Origin: Haplosporangium gracile
Lineage: Eukaryota > Mortierellomycota > Mortierellomycetes > Mortierellales > Mortierellaceae
Reading direction: 5' to 3'
Assembly (NCBI GenBank): GCA_015499985.1
Contig: JAAAUF010000295.1
Span: 1 to 32,319, forward strand
DNA: 32,319 nt
Shown: in pieces, positions 20,056 to 30,434 of the stretch
Position numbering within the stretch: the first letter of the stretch is position 1
Layout: each line of letters begins with the position of its first letter
The notes under the pieces: model-generated
What the model was told of the DNA's origin: nothing
Databases searched by the model: none
The model's input: the letters and a program-made list of their open reading frames with translations, nothing else
Translations under genes and position numbers: made by a program

Positions 20056-23000
20056 ATGGCCCTGAACGCAGCCCGTGTCGAGTCCCTCCGTGACAACATC
20101 AACCGACCCACTCGCAAGATCTCTTACCCCAAGAACGCCGACGGCACCCCTGTCTACACGTCCGAGTTCTTTGGCGAGAATGTCTTCCACCTCCAGCAGA
20201 TTGCCAAGGCCCTCCCCAAGCCCGCCTATGCCTCGTTCCTCAAGCAGATGCGCGGTCGCCAGGCCCTCGACCGTGGCACCGCTGATGCTATTGCCCACGC
20301 GGTCCGTATCTGGGCCATGGACCGTGGTGCGACTCATTTTACGCATTGGTTCCAGCCCCAGACTGGCACTACTGCTGAGAAGCATGATGCCTTTTTATCG
20401 TTGAAGTCTACTTTCACCGCCGCTGGTGAGGAGGTAATTTTTTTTTTTTTTTTTTTTTGAGGCGTACGTGTGTAGGAGGAGAGTGAAGGGGTTTTTTCAA
20501 AGGAAGAAGGAAGGGAGTTACGGTGGAGGGGTTGGGTTACTAGCTATTTTTGATCAGGGGACTGGACAAAAAAAGTACCCTGGGAAAAAAAACATTCAGT
20601 TACAGCAACAGCAACAACAACGACCACTTCAGCAAAGACAACAGGACCTACAGCAATCAGCCAGCCAGCCAGCCAACCAACCAACCAACCAATCAACCAA
20701 CCAACCACACGATCTGGATATCGAAAAATGAACAAAGGAGTGATAAACAAACAAACAAAAATAAGAGTCGGTATGATTCATTCCAATCATGATTTTTCGC
20801 TTAGGATGTTCCTCATAAGGAAACAAGTCAAAAGGAAATGTTAACAAAAGGGAAGAGTGAGATGTGTGTGTGTGTGTGAGTGAGTGTGAGTTGGGCAGGG
20901 CGGGCGATAAGATAAGAGCCAAAATGTGAATGCTCGGAAAACCAGATCGACAATCAGCAACAGGTCTCTCATCGATACGCATCCGATATACACTCATCCA
21001 TCGCATACCGACAAAGCAAACAAAAGCAAAGAATGCGAAAATGAGATCGATGTGGATCGACCAAAAGGCGAACTGTGTTCGATCGATCCGATCAAACACA
21101 TGCTTGTCTGTTTTTTTGTTGCCTCCTTGCATACAGCCAAAAGCATTCACTAAAAATGCAGGAACAACCAACGGCACGCCACACGACCATGTAGATGTGC
21201 TCCAAGCATGACCTCTGACTAACAATTCCTATTATAATAAAATAGACCACTGCCATCGATGCCTTCTCTGGCTCGCAGTTGCTCCAGGCCGAGCCCGATG
21301 CATCGTCCTTCCCCTCCGGAGGCATGCGCTCGACCTTCGAGGCCCGTGGTTACACTGTCTGGGACACCACCTCGCCCATGTTCATCCAGGAGGGCCCCCA
21401 CGGCACCTCTGTCCTCTACATCCCCTCGGTCTTCATCTCCTACAACGGAGATGCCCTCGACGAGAAGACCGTCCTCCTCCGCTCGACCGCCCAGGTCTCC
21501 AAGGCCTGCTGCGAGCTCCTCTCGCTCATTGAGTCTGTCCCCGTCGGTGCTCAGCCCCGTACCAACCACGTCTTCACCACCCTCGGAACTGAGCAGGAGT
21601 ACTTCCTCATCGACCGTTCCCTCTACTCTCTCCGTCCCGATCTCAAGACCACCGGTCGTACTTTGATCGGAAACTTGCCCCCCAAGCACCAGCAGATGGA
21701 TGATCATTACTTTGGTCGTGTCCCCTCCAAGGTCATGGCTACCATGTCCGAGGCCGAGCTCGAACTCTTCCGTCTCGGAGTCCCCGTCAAGACCCGCCAC
21801 AACGAAGTTGCCCCCCAGCAGTTCGAGTTGGCTCCCATCTTCGAGGAGGCTTCTTTAGCTGTTGACCACAACCTGTTGACCATGGATGTCCTCTCCAAGG
21901 TTGCCCACAAGAACAAACTCAAGGTCCTCTATCACGAGAAGCCCTTCAAGGGCGTTAACGGATCCGGCAAGCACTGCAACTGGTCCATGTCGACCGACCA
22001 CGGCGAGAACTTGCTCGACCCCACCGTCAAGCCCGAGACCAACTACCGCTTCCTCTTGATCCTCGTCGCTGTCCTCCACGCCGTCCAGCAGCACGGAGCC
22101 CTCCTCCGTACCTCGATCGCTTCCTCCTCCAACGAGCACCGTTTGGGAGCTTGTGAGGCACCCCCAGTCATCCTCTCCATCTTCTTGGGTGAGCACTTGA
22201 CCGAGGTCCTCAACTCGATCGAGGAGTCCCGCCCCATCAAGAACTTCTCCGTCCCCGAGATCCAGACCATCAAGTTGGGTGGTACCGCCTTGGATGTCAA
22301 GGTTGCCTCCCTCCCCACCATCTCCCGCGACTTGACCGACCGCAACCGTACCTCCCCCTTCGCCTTCACCGGTAACAAGTTCGAGTTCCGTGCCGTCGGA
22401 TCCAAGCAGTCGCCCGCCTTCCCCGTCACCATCCTCAACGCCGCCGTCGCCTCTGCCCTGCAGGACGTCTCTGAGGCCCTCCGCACCCAGATGGGCGAGA
22501 AGCCCTTCCCCTCGGATGCCGACAAGTTGGCCGTCATCAAGAAGTTCATTGTCTCGACCAAGAACATCCGCTTCGAGGGCGATGGTTACTCTGATGCCTG
22601 GGTCCAGGAAGCCGAGAAGCGTGGTTTGCCTAACATCCGCACCTGCCCCGAGGCCTTTGAGCAGCTGATTAACCCCCACCACCAGTCGATGCTCACCAAG
22701 CTCGGCATCTTCTCCCAGTCCGAGTTGACCTCGCGTTTCTTCATCATGAACGAGCGTTACGCCAAGGACCTCCTCGTCGAGGCCAACACCATGAAGGACC
22801 TCCTCTCCCAGCAGATCCTCCCCGCCGCCTTTGAGTACCGCGGCACCCTCGCTAAGTCCGTCCAGGTCTTGAACTCGATCGAGGGTGAGGGTCAGTCGCC
22901 CGAGTTGGGCGCCCTCAAGGCCTTGACCCCCGTCGTCAAGGATGTCCAGGCCGCCCTCGTTGCCCTGGACGATTCCATCGCCAAGTTGCACGCCATCCAT

Positions 23001-23147
23001 GACGATGCCGTTGCCGAGGCTAAGGCTGCTTCGGATTTCATCGTCCCTGCCATGCAGAACGCACGTGTTGCCGCCGACAGACTCGAGACCTTGACCGCCG
23101 ACAAGTTCTACCCCATCCCCCGCTACAGCGAGTTGCTCTGGTTCTAA
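20056..23147 (+). CDS. Glutamine synthetase, type III (GSIII)
   Basis: The enzyme makes glutamine from glutamate, ammonia and ATP, the entry step of nitrogen assimilation. Two exons, 20056-20433 and 21246-23147, give 759 aa, in line with the large GSIII class (about 700-750) and far longer than the ~350-aa GSII usual in fungi. Exon 1 carries the GSIII N-terminal segment with SEFFGENVF and MDRGATHFTHWFQPQTG. Exon 2 carries SFPSGGMRSTFEARGYTVWD, TLGTEQEYFLID with active-site Glu residues, RHNEVAPQQFELAP, and the ATP-site signature KPFKGVNGSGKHCNWS from residue 358. The C-terminus is helical and Ala-rich. Codons end overwhelmingly in C in exon 2, unlike its neighbours, which suggests high expression. 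The joining intron is 812 nt, several times longer than most here. The class is known from bacteria and several eukaryote groups, so presence in an early-diverging fungus is not in itself evidence of recent transfer. Confidence 0.95.
20434..21245 (+). other. Long first intron of the glutamine synthetase gene
   Basis: The 812-nt intron runs from GTAATT to ATAG and keeps phase 0. Its composition is unusual: an 18-19 nt T run directly after the donor, CAA/CAG-rich sequence near 20600-20650, a CCAR-type tetranucleotide array at about 20660-20706, CAAA repeats near 20745, and a TG repeat at about 20863-20890. Overlapping GATAAG motifs lie at 20906-20916. Reading frames within it are short or made of the repeats, with no recognisable protein. 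Confidence 0.85.
20906..20916 (+). promoter_or_regulatory. Overlapping GATA-factor sites in the intron
   Basis: GATAAGATAAG holds two HGATAR sites (CGATAA and AGATAA) spaced five bases apart. Fungal GATA factors of the AreA/NIT2 type bind such sites, paired sites best, and activate glutamine synthetase and other nitrogen genes. The role here is inference. Confidence 0.35.
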
Positions 23148-23537
23148 GCTAGCATAGCTTAGCCAATGGGTCCTTTCTCTCTCTCTCTTTTTTTGCACCA
23201 CAAACATCCATTAGACTTGTAGCATAGATTTAAAAACCGAAATATAGCTTTTCAAAACAACACAATGTATTCGTACGTGTATATCGAACGCCAAGCTCGG
23301 ACGGATTATATAGAAGAAAGGTAATGGCGGCGCAGACTGTCAAAGAAAGACATTTCAAGTGTTTATTATTTTTGCCGTTATATTTTGTACAATTCAAAAG
23401 TGAGTAGAGGTTGAATAAGAAGGGTAGAGGAAAGGAAGGGAGGGAAGCGAGGAGGATAGGGGATAAAGAGAAAAAGCATTACAAGAAAGCAAAAAAAAAA
23501 AGACTGCATGAAATTGCAATGTTTTTTATGGGCTGAA
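23148..23537. other. Convergent 3' intergenic region
   Basis: This 390-bp gap lies between two converging genes. It is AT-rich with purine-rich runs around 23400-23500 on the plus strand and contains no supported gene. It must hold both 3' untranslated regions. Confidence 0.6.
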
Positions 23538-26500
23538 TTAACTGCTGGCGGCAGTGGCGGTAGGAGCAGGCTGTTGTTGCATCTCCTGCTCGTCCCGCTC
23601 AGCGCGATGGCGGTAGTGATGATGTGGGTGGTGCTGCTGCTGCTGTTGTTGTTGCTGGTAATGGTGGTGTTGATCGCGTCGGTCATCATGGTCATATGCC
23701 ACAGGCGACAAATGGCGAGTGGTGTGCTGCTTCTCGTTCACACCCACTGCCTCGCCATGATGGTCCTCACCATCCACAGACCGCATGTCTTCATCGTGGT
23801 CAGTGCCAGTCGGTGAGGCATACCGCCGTTCGTCAGAGATAATGCCAAGAGGTGACCGAGGAGGGTGAGGATGTTGCTGCTGCTGTTGGTGAAGATGATG
23901 GTGCTGTTGAGGAGCATGATGACCGTGGTCGCGGCTATCCTCTTCATCCAGTTCCATCATCTTTGAACCTGAAGGATCCGTCGACGACCGCGAATGGCGA
24001 TTCCAATCATTACTGGACGAGAAGGACACAGCCGTCAGACTACTGCTGATACTGCTTAAACTCGCTTGGCTCCGGACGCTGCTCCCGCTGCTGCTCCGGC
24101 TGGAGGCTCCATTGTTGACAAGGGTCTTGTTCTCGCTGTGAGAATTGGCCGAGCTTGTCGCCGCGGTTGTTGCAGTTGTTGTAGTTCCAGAAGTAGCAGC
24201 TGCAGTCGTGGTTGTAGTTGTTGTAGAAGTAGCGGTGACTAAGGCTGAGGTAGGGTCTGTCAAAGATGATGCCGAGCTGGTGGTACCGCCGACTGACTTT
24301 TGACCGTCCGCTGCAGCAGTCGCCGCGATCTTTTGTCCACATCCCGTTCCACCTCCACGACCCAAATGACGACGCAGAGCATCTGGTCGAATAAATTGGT
24401 GGTGACAGAATGAACACTCAAAGGGCTTGATCCCAGTGTGAAGCTTGGCATGTCGGTTGCGATCGTGAAGACGCGAGAATGCCAACGCGCACGTATCGCA
24501 CTTGTAGGGACGCTCGGCAGTGTGGACGCGCATGTGTGCTCGGAGGTTAAAGGGTCTCGTGAAGCTCTTGTTGCAGTTCGGGTGAGGGCAAGTGTGGCTC
24601 GCCTGGCTCGTCCGACGGTTCGATTTGCCGCTGTCCTCAGATCCGTCCCTAATATCGTTCTCGAGATCCGCTCCGGCATTAGAAGTCCGTGACAAATCGG
24701 CGTTGGCTGATGCAGATCGATTGCCTTCCATGGGGAGTGGAGGTCCTTGTTGGTCATACTCGTGATGATCTCCTCCCTTGGGTCGAATAGGTCCATCAAA
24801 TGTCCTTGGAGACTTGACCATTGGCCCGTCATGCGAAGAGCCATGGTAAGAAGATCCTGGGCGCTTTTGTCCTGCTTCAACTGGCTTGGATCCATGATGT
24901 CCTCCCTCGCCTGACTCTGGGCCATGATGTCCTGGGCTTGGACCCCTGCTCGAATCACCCTGGTAAGGGAACGGAACAGGCAGATTAAGTCCAAACGAGG
25001 GCAGCATGCGGTCTGATCGGCGTTCTTCCGGATGGCTGTCGTATTGCTGAGGCGAGTGCTGGACGTGATCGTAAGAGGAGGGCGACGATGGGTACCGGTT
25101 GTGTGTGGATCCTTGTTGATGGTGCATAGGAGACGAGGGTGCACCTGTCATGGCAGTGCTAGGAGAGGACGAAGGCGAACCAACGTTATGATGATGGTGC
25201 TGCTGATGATGTTGCTGTTGGTGATGGTACGACGGGCTGAGTTGGTGGTCACGCTCTAGCCGAATGGAGGGCAACGATCCAGTTCGCGAAGGAGGGTTAT
25301 CCACAGGATGCAAGTATCTTCTGGTAAACGACGAACTGTTATTACCAGAAGACGACGCGGAGGAGGATGTGTGCGGCTGTGTGTAGGGACCTGCAAATGA
25401 TTCTCGAAGAGGTGAAGGTGAGCGCGGAGCTTGAGGGTGAGGAAGCGACTGCATCGTGTGAGGAGCTGGCCGCAAGTGGCCTTGGGGTTGAGGAAGCAGA
25501 GGTGGCGATGAAACAAGGTGGCGAGGGGCATGACGGGGCATTGAGTGAGTAGACTCGTGGCCGTGGCTAGGGTCGCGGTGTTGATCCATCGGCGCCGGCG
25601 CCTTGGAAGTAGAGTCTCCTGATGATGACTTGACATACATGTTACCACTTGAACCCCGTGCCTTCTTTGCTCGACTGTATTGTTCAAGGATGTCGTCCTT
25701 GAGGTTGTCCATGCTCGCTCTGCCGCCAGACGGATACCGATCATAGGATGAGCTAGTCTCCAGCGCCTGTCCTAGTTTCGGATGGTACATGGTAACAAAC
25801 TCCTGCGGTGTTCCAGGCACGCCTGCAAACAAATGACGTGGGAGAGCCTGATGGCAGTTGAGTACCTCCGCAGACGCTCCATGACCCACCAGAATTTCAA
25901 ACATGTCAGTTTGGTCTGTCCAAGCCGCATAATGAAGAGCTATTTTGGTTGAAAGGGAGAAAAAGATTAGTCTTGTTTGCTGCTTTATGCTATTGATTTC
26001 TTAATCTGGTCGTGTTCCGCTTGATCTTACCTGTAAAGCCATTCCAGTCGGCAGCGTTGACTTCGATCTTTTCCTTGAGCAGGTATTCGACAAGGTCGTT
26101 CATCTCGAGAAGGACCGCCAGATGAAGCAGTGTGTGACGCTGGTCGTTCTGCATCGAGATATGATGCATGTCATCCGTGCCCCGTACAATGTTGAGAATG
26201 GCCGATTCCAAGGCCTTGCAGGTCTGTGCTGCTGGTACAACCGACTGTGTCACACCGAGCGACATCATCTCTGTCACAAGACGCTCGAGCTCCTCATCGT
26301 CCAGGCTATGATCGTGACCCATAGGACTATGGCTAGATCGTCGGCGAGGGCTTTCGACCATGGGGTTCAGCCTCGATCCGTTCGAGTTGGATCGAGACTG
26401 ACTTGTAATATCCGACGAATCGCGACGCGTACTCCCACGACGAACAACACGAGTAGCTCTTGAGCGCAAGTCACCAAGTCCTCCAAGCCTCTGCTCTGAC

Positions 26501-29500
26501 CTCTCAGTGGTGTCATAACTAGAATGTCCAAGCCCAGCGCCAGATCCTGCCTGGGGGTAGGGCTCGTCGTAGTCATCGCGTCCCATGGCAACAATCTCTG
26601 CCGCAAGCTCTGCTAGTCCCAAACCTAGCTTATCTGCGTATGAATATTGAGCGCCAGACGTAATCCTGCTCGATCCTGAAGAGCGCATGGACAGGAACCC
26701 CACTGAAGCTACGGCTGCTTGGATTCGGGGCGGTGTGCGGCAAGTCATGACATCCGAATGAAGAACATTGACGTTCGATGCCGGCAACGAATCAAAGTAT
26801 GGGACCAATCCAGCTAAAATGAAGGTAATATGGAATGGAATCGACAATGAGTCAATCTGCCCAAACAGCTGCGCTTATTGCTATCAATTTCGTTTCCTAT
26901 TATAACAAGGTGCTTACCTCTGAATCCAGAGCCAAAGATGGTAATCTCGGTGCCACCAAGCATGTCGCCGACGTCCGGAATGATCCTTGTGATTTTGGGT
27001 GTGATGAGAGTGTCGTTCCAAGACTTGGACTTGATCGGCGTGAAGGCGGGTCCACTTGACAGTCTATAATCGGACACGGCCGATGAATGACCGCCATATG
27101 TGGCTCCTGATCCTTGTGCTGGAGGTAATGGTGACCGGCTACCGTGACTAGAGTAGGATTCCTTATCGACACTGTGCCGTGATCGAGACGAGTCAATATC
27201 CATGCTTGATGCTGGCTCCTGAATGCGAGGAATGTGTTCGCCACTGTGATGAGGCTGGTTACTACCGTAGGAAGAGAAGGAGCGATGGTGCGGGGTTGAA
27301 GCAGAACGCTTGTCGTGAGTTGATGAATGCTGTGATTGCATTGGTGAGTCGTGATGGTATGGCTTATCAATCACATCCTCGGCGATAGAGTCTGGTTCCT
27401 CCGTAAAGGTCTGACCCATGACCATAGAGCCTGGGGTAGACAAAATCGATTCGTCCTCTACACGGCCAATCCTGGGCTTGGTCTCCACTTTGTCCTCGCT
27501 AAAGGAGGCCATACTCTTGTTCTTATGGTTTCCTGTAAACAAGATGTCTTTTGTCCTGCACGACCCGATATGAATCTTTTGTCCGTTGAGATATTGCATC
27601 AGACTAAACTTGAAGCTATTTCAGGGCAATCACCATAGCAAATGATGAAAACAATTAGTGTGAGACATATGAGATACGATTCATTTAGCGATAGTTGTGA
27701 TGATGTACTTACAAGTAGCGGTCATTGTTGCCTCGTTTGTCGTGGTGCGTTGAGGAGCAAAGGACCTTGGCCATGACGGTTGATGTCCCGCTGGTAAAGT
27801 CGACGACGTGTTCAAAAACGCAGAACTGCAGGATCTGCCCTGGGTCAACCTGTTCGCTGGCTCCATGTGTCTTGGCGGGGGCTCCTGGTCCGTTGGATGG
27901 TTTGCGCACCTTGCCTTCCACCTTATGACAGCACTCTGGACAGGCCTGGACAATAGCCTCAGAACTGGTCAAGTGGACAGTGACCTCGAGATAAAAGTGA
28001 GTTTCTGGATCGCCTGTGAGTTCTCCTGGACCATCCTGAGATGATCCTGCCCCTGCAGGTTCCTGAATGATGGGTGACGACATGAGCGGTGACACAAGAC
28101 CTGCTGATGCTGTAGCTGCGCCATCGGTAGTGGCTCCAGTGGGGGGATCGGACTGTCGGGTTTTTTGTTGACCCTGGATCATCCTCCGGGGCAGGATCAA
28201 TGACATTGGACTCTTAAAGGGCTCTGCAGACTTGAGGTCTAACTTGATGAGGAACTGCTGCCCTGTCCGGAAGGAGTTTGTATCTTGGTTCCGCTTGTGA
28301 AAAGTGGCGACCGACAGCTGATACTGTCCCGACGATGAGTGAACGGCGTTCGAAGACATCTGAGGACTCCTGTATTAAAAGGCGTCGTACAAGAAAGAAA
28401 GAGGATGGGAGATACTTAGTTCATATTCATAAGCACACACTCGCCACAGCGCAAAAATGGCGAGGCGCGGGGAAGTGCAAAATGTTTCTCTCCGCAGACA
28501 GGTTTTTCGTCTTTTTTGGTGCTAGCAAGAGTGGCGCCTTGATTCCATCTCTTGGCTTTCCTGTCTGTGTGGACAAGCTGCTGTTATTTGTTGATTGTTG
28601 CACTGTCGGGGACCTCGTGCATGACAGCAAAAACCGAGAGAGAACAAAAAAAAAGAGACAAGGGGAGAGAGAATAGGGATGGCCCGGTGGCGAAGGAGGG
28701 CTGAAGGGTTTGCGCATACTCTCCCGTCAACAAACGCAATACACAAACATGCAGACACAAACAAAAATAAAAAGCAAAATAGCCCATGACTCCAGTACTC
28801 CCAGCGACCCAAAACTCAATAGAATAAAGGGGGACCAAGAAACGAAGCGATCATATGCCTTTTGTCTAGTGCAATAAAGAAAGCAGAAACCATGATTGCA
28901 AGAGAGAACAGGAAGGGTATTTACCTTCGGATATAGTTGGTGCCGCTGTTTGTTCTGTTCAGGGAGCCGTTGCAGCGGTTTCCACTCGGCCGCCGATCGT
29001 GGGTATTGTCCGTTGTGTCAAGTATTCCAATGTTGCTGTGTGCTGTCGTAGAGGATGCGGTAGAGGCTGAGACTGATGCTGGGGCTGAGGTTGAGGCTGA
29101 GACAGGGATGGGAGCGGAAGAGGCTGAGGGAGACTGCTGGTGCTCTCCTGGAAGGGTTGCTTCGCTCATCAATGGACTTGTCACCAGCATGCCCTGCGAC
29201 TCTTGGTGGTTCAGGATGAACTCGTGACCGGGTGCGTTGGGCTATTGGGGAGACACGAAGAAGGCAAGAAGGGGGCCAAAGAAAGGGAAGAAAGGAGGGA
29301 GGAAGTAAAAAGTCTGCTGTTAGCAACAGAGGTGCGTTGGATTGGAGTCGACCCTTGGGAGCAAATCGACAAGACATTGCTTGCAGCGTACAAAATGCAA
29401 CCCAAAGAAGAAAAAAAAGACAAGTCGAAAGTCGAGTGGGAGGTAACAGAAAGTACAAGTACAAGGGTGGATTGTGAATGGCAAAGGGGGTGTTCCCTGG

Positions 29501-30434
29501 CAAGATCGTATGAGATGGTCAAAGGGGGATGGGAGGGAGTGGAGTGGAGTAGGGGGTGAGGGATGGAGTGATGGAGTGATGGTGATGGGATCAGGATTGC
29601 AGGTGATCACTGCTGCTGCTGACGTAAAAAGACCAAAAGAAAAAGAAAGGAAAGATAGTGGGCAAAGGAGAAACTGGGCACCGAGGATAGATGCAGAAAA
29701 AGAAAGGCAGCAGGAGAAATGGGTAGCAGGTAGAGTAGATGGATATCCAAATTGAGTGGAGAGGAGAGAAGAAGAGAAGGTACCCCTCGGGAAGGTGTAG
29801 AGCCGTGGTTGTTTGAGGGCGCTGTGCCTTGCCTGATAATGTACTATTGTCACCTCACCCACTTCCCCTCGCTCGCTCGCACTTGTGTCCTACTAGTACG
29901 AGTATGCTGCTGCCCCACCCGGCTGGCTGACCGTGGTCGGATACCCATTTCATGAGCATCAAGCATCATCAATATGTTGCTTTGATGTTATCCCCGCCTA
30001 TTTATAAATACAGCCCTGTTCCCTTTTCTTTTAGACCAGGACTGAGGGCAACGATGAATCCCTCTCGCAACTTTTTTTTTTTTTTTCGATGAGACTTGCT
30101 CCAAAAGAACATAATACTATTCTCTCGTTCGGTCCTTCTCATACACCTTCACCTCACAAGTCTACCTTCTCTGCCTTCCTCTGTCTCTTTTGCCTTTTCT
30201 GGTTGTCCAAACTACCAAAGTAAAATGAAAAATATCATGACATACGGTATTGGAGGCAGTGCTGTTGTGATGATGGGGAGGGGCGGCCTTGAGATGAGTG
30301 CTTGATGGGTGCCGGACATGGTTGTTGTTGCTGTTGTTGTCGCTATTGTTGTTATTATTATTGGTAGTAGTGGTGGTGGTAGCAATGGTGGTGAGGTCGT
30401 CCCCCTGACCGTGCGGTTGGGTGTCGGAGGCCAT
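23538..30434 (-). CDS. Large regulator: Spt23/Mga2-like, IPT/TIG, ankyrin and Crz1-like C2H2 fingers
   Basis: Six exons on the minus strand (30434-30246, 29241-28925, 28369-27713, 27615-26918, 26813-26031, 25939-23538) join in phase to 1681 aa. Residues about 1-165 are low-complexity Asn/Thr/Ser/Ala. Residues about 172-418 resemble the Rel-like N-domain of Spt23/Mga2, with VQACPECCHKVEGKVRK, LCSSTHHDKRG and FTGNHK matching the conserved CE-CV, CYCRHH and TDDHK features. An IPT/TIG domain lies at about 591-655 (TRIIPDVGDMLGGTEITIFG). Ankyrin repeats lie at about 845-915 (TLLHLAVLLEMNDLVEYLL, then ALHYAAWTDQTDMFEILV spanning an exon junction). C2H2 fingers lie at 1332-1414: FTRPFNLRAHMRVHTAERP, AFSRLHDRNRH, and a third finger RPDALRRHLGRGG ending in Cys, the Crz1 pattern. 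The His/Gln-rich tail follows. No transmembrane helix is seen, unlike Spt23/Mga2. Exons 1 and 2 are least certain; the remainder is firm. Confidence 0.82.
28370..28924 (-). other. Second intron of the large regulator gene
   Basis: This 555-nt intron joins exon 2 (ending CGA AG) to exon 3 (starting G AGT CCT CAG) in phase 2. The acceptor TACAG at 28371-28370 was preferred over the one nearer the ATG at 28359, because only the former keeps the frame. If exons 1-2 are untranslated in some transcripts, translation could begin at the ATG at 28359. Confidence 0.6.
29242..30245 (-). other. First intron of the large regulator gene
   Basis: This 1004-nt stretch runs from a GTATGT donor to a CAATAG acceptor and keeps phase 0. 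It is pyrimidine-rich on the coding strand and includes TATTTATAAATA near 30000, so it could contain a second promoter. No coding sequence was recognised in it. Confidence 0.5.

Noticed and set aside
20660..20706. Possible CRISPR-like array
   Set aside because: The CCAR tetranucleotides have no spacers; it is a simple repeat in an intron.
20629..21225. 198-aa minus-strand frame inside the GSIII intron
   Set aside because: It is composed of simple repeats and has no domain; the flanking exons splice in phase across it.
21855..23207. 450-aa open frame antisense to glutamine synthetase
   Set aside because: It is a shadow of the C-ending codons in GSIII; Gly/Asp/Glu/Leu-rich composition is an artefact of that bias.
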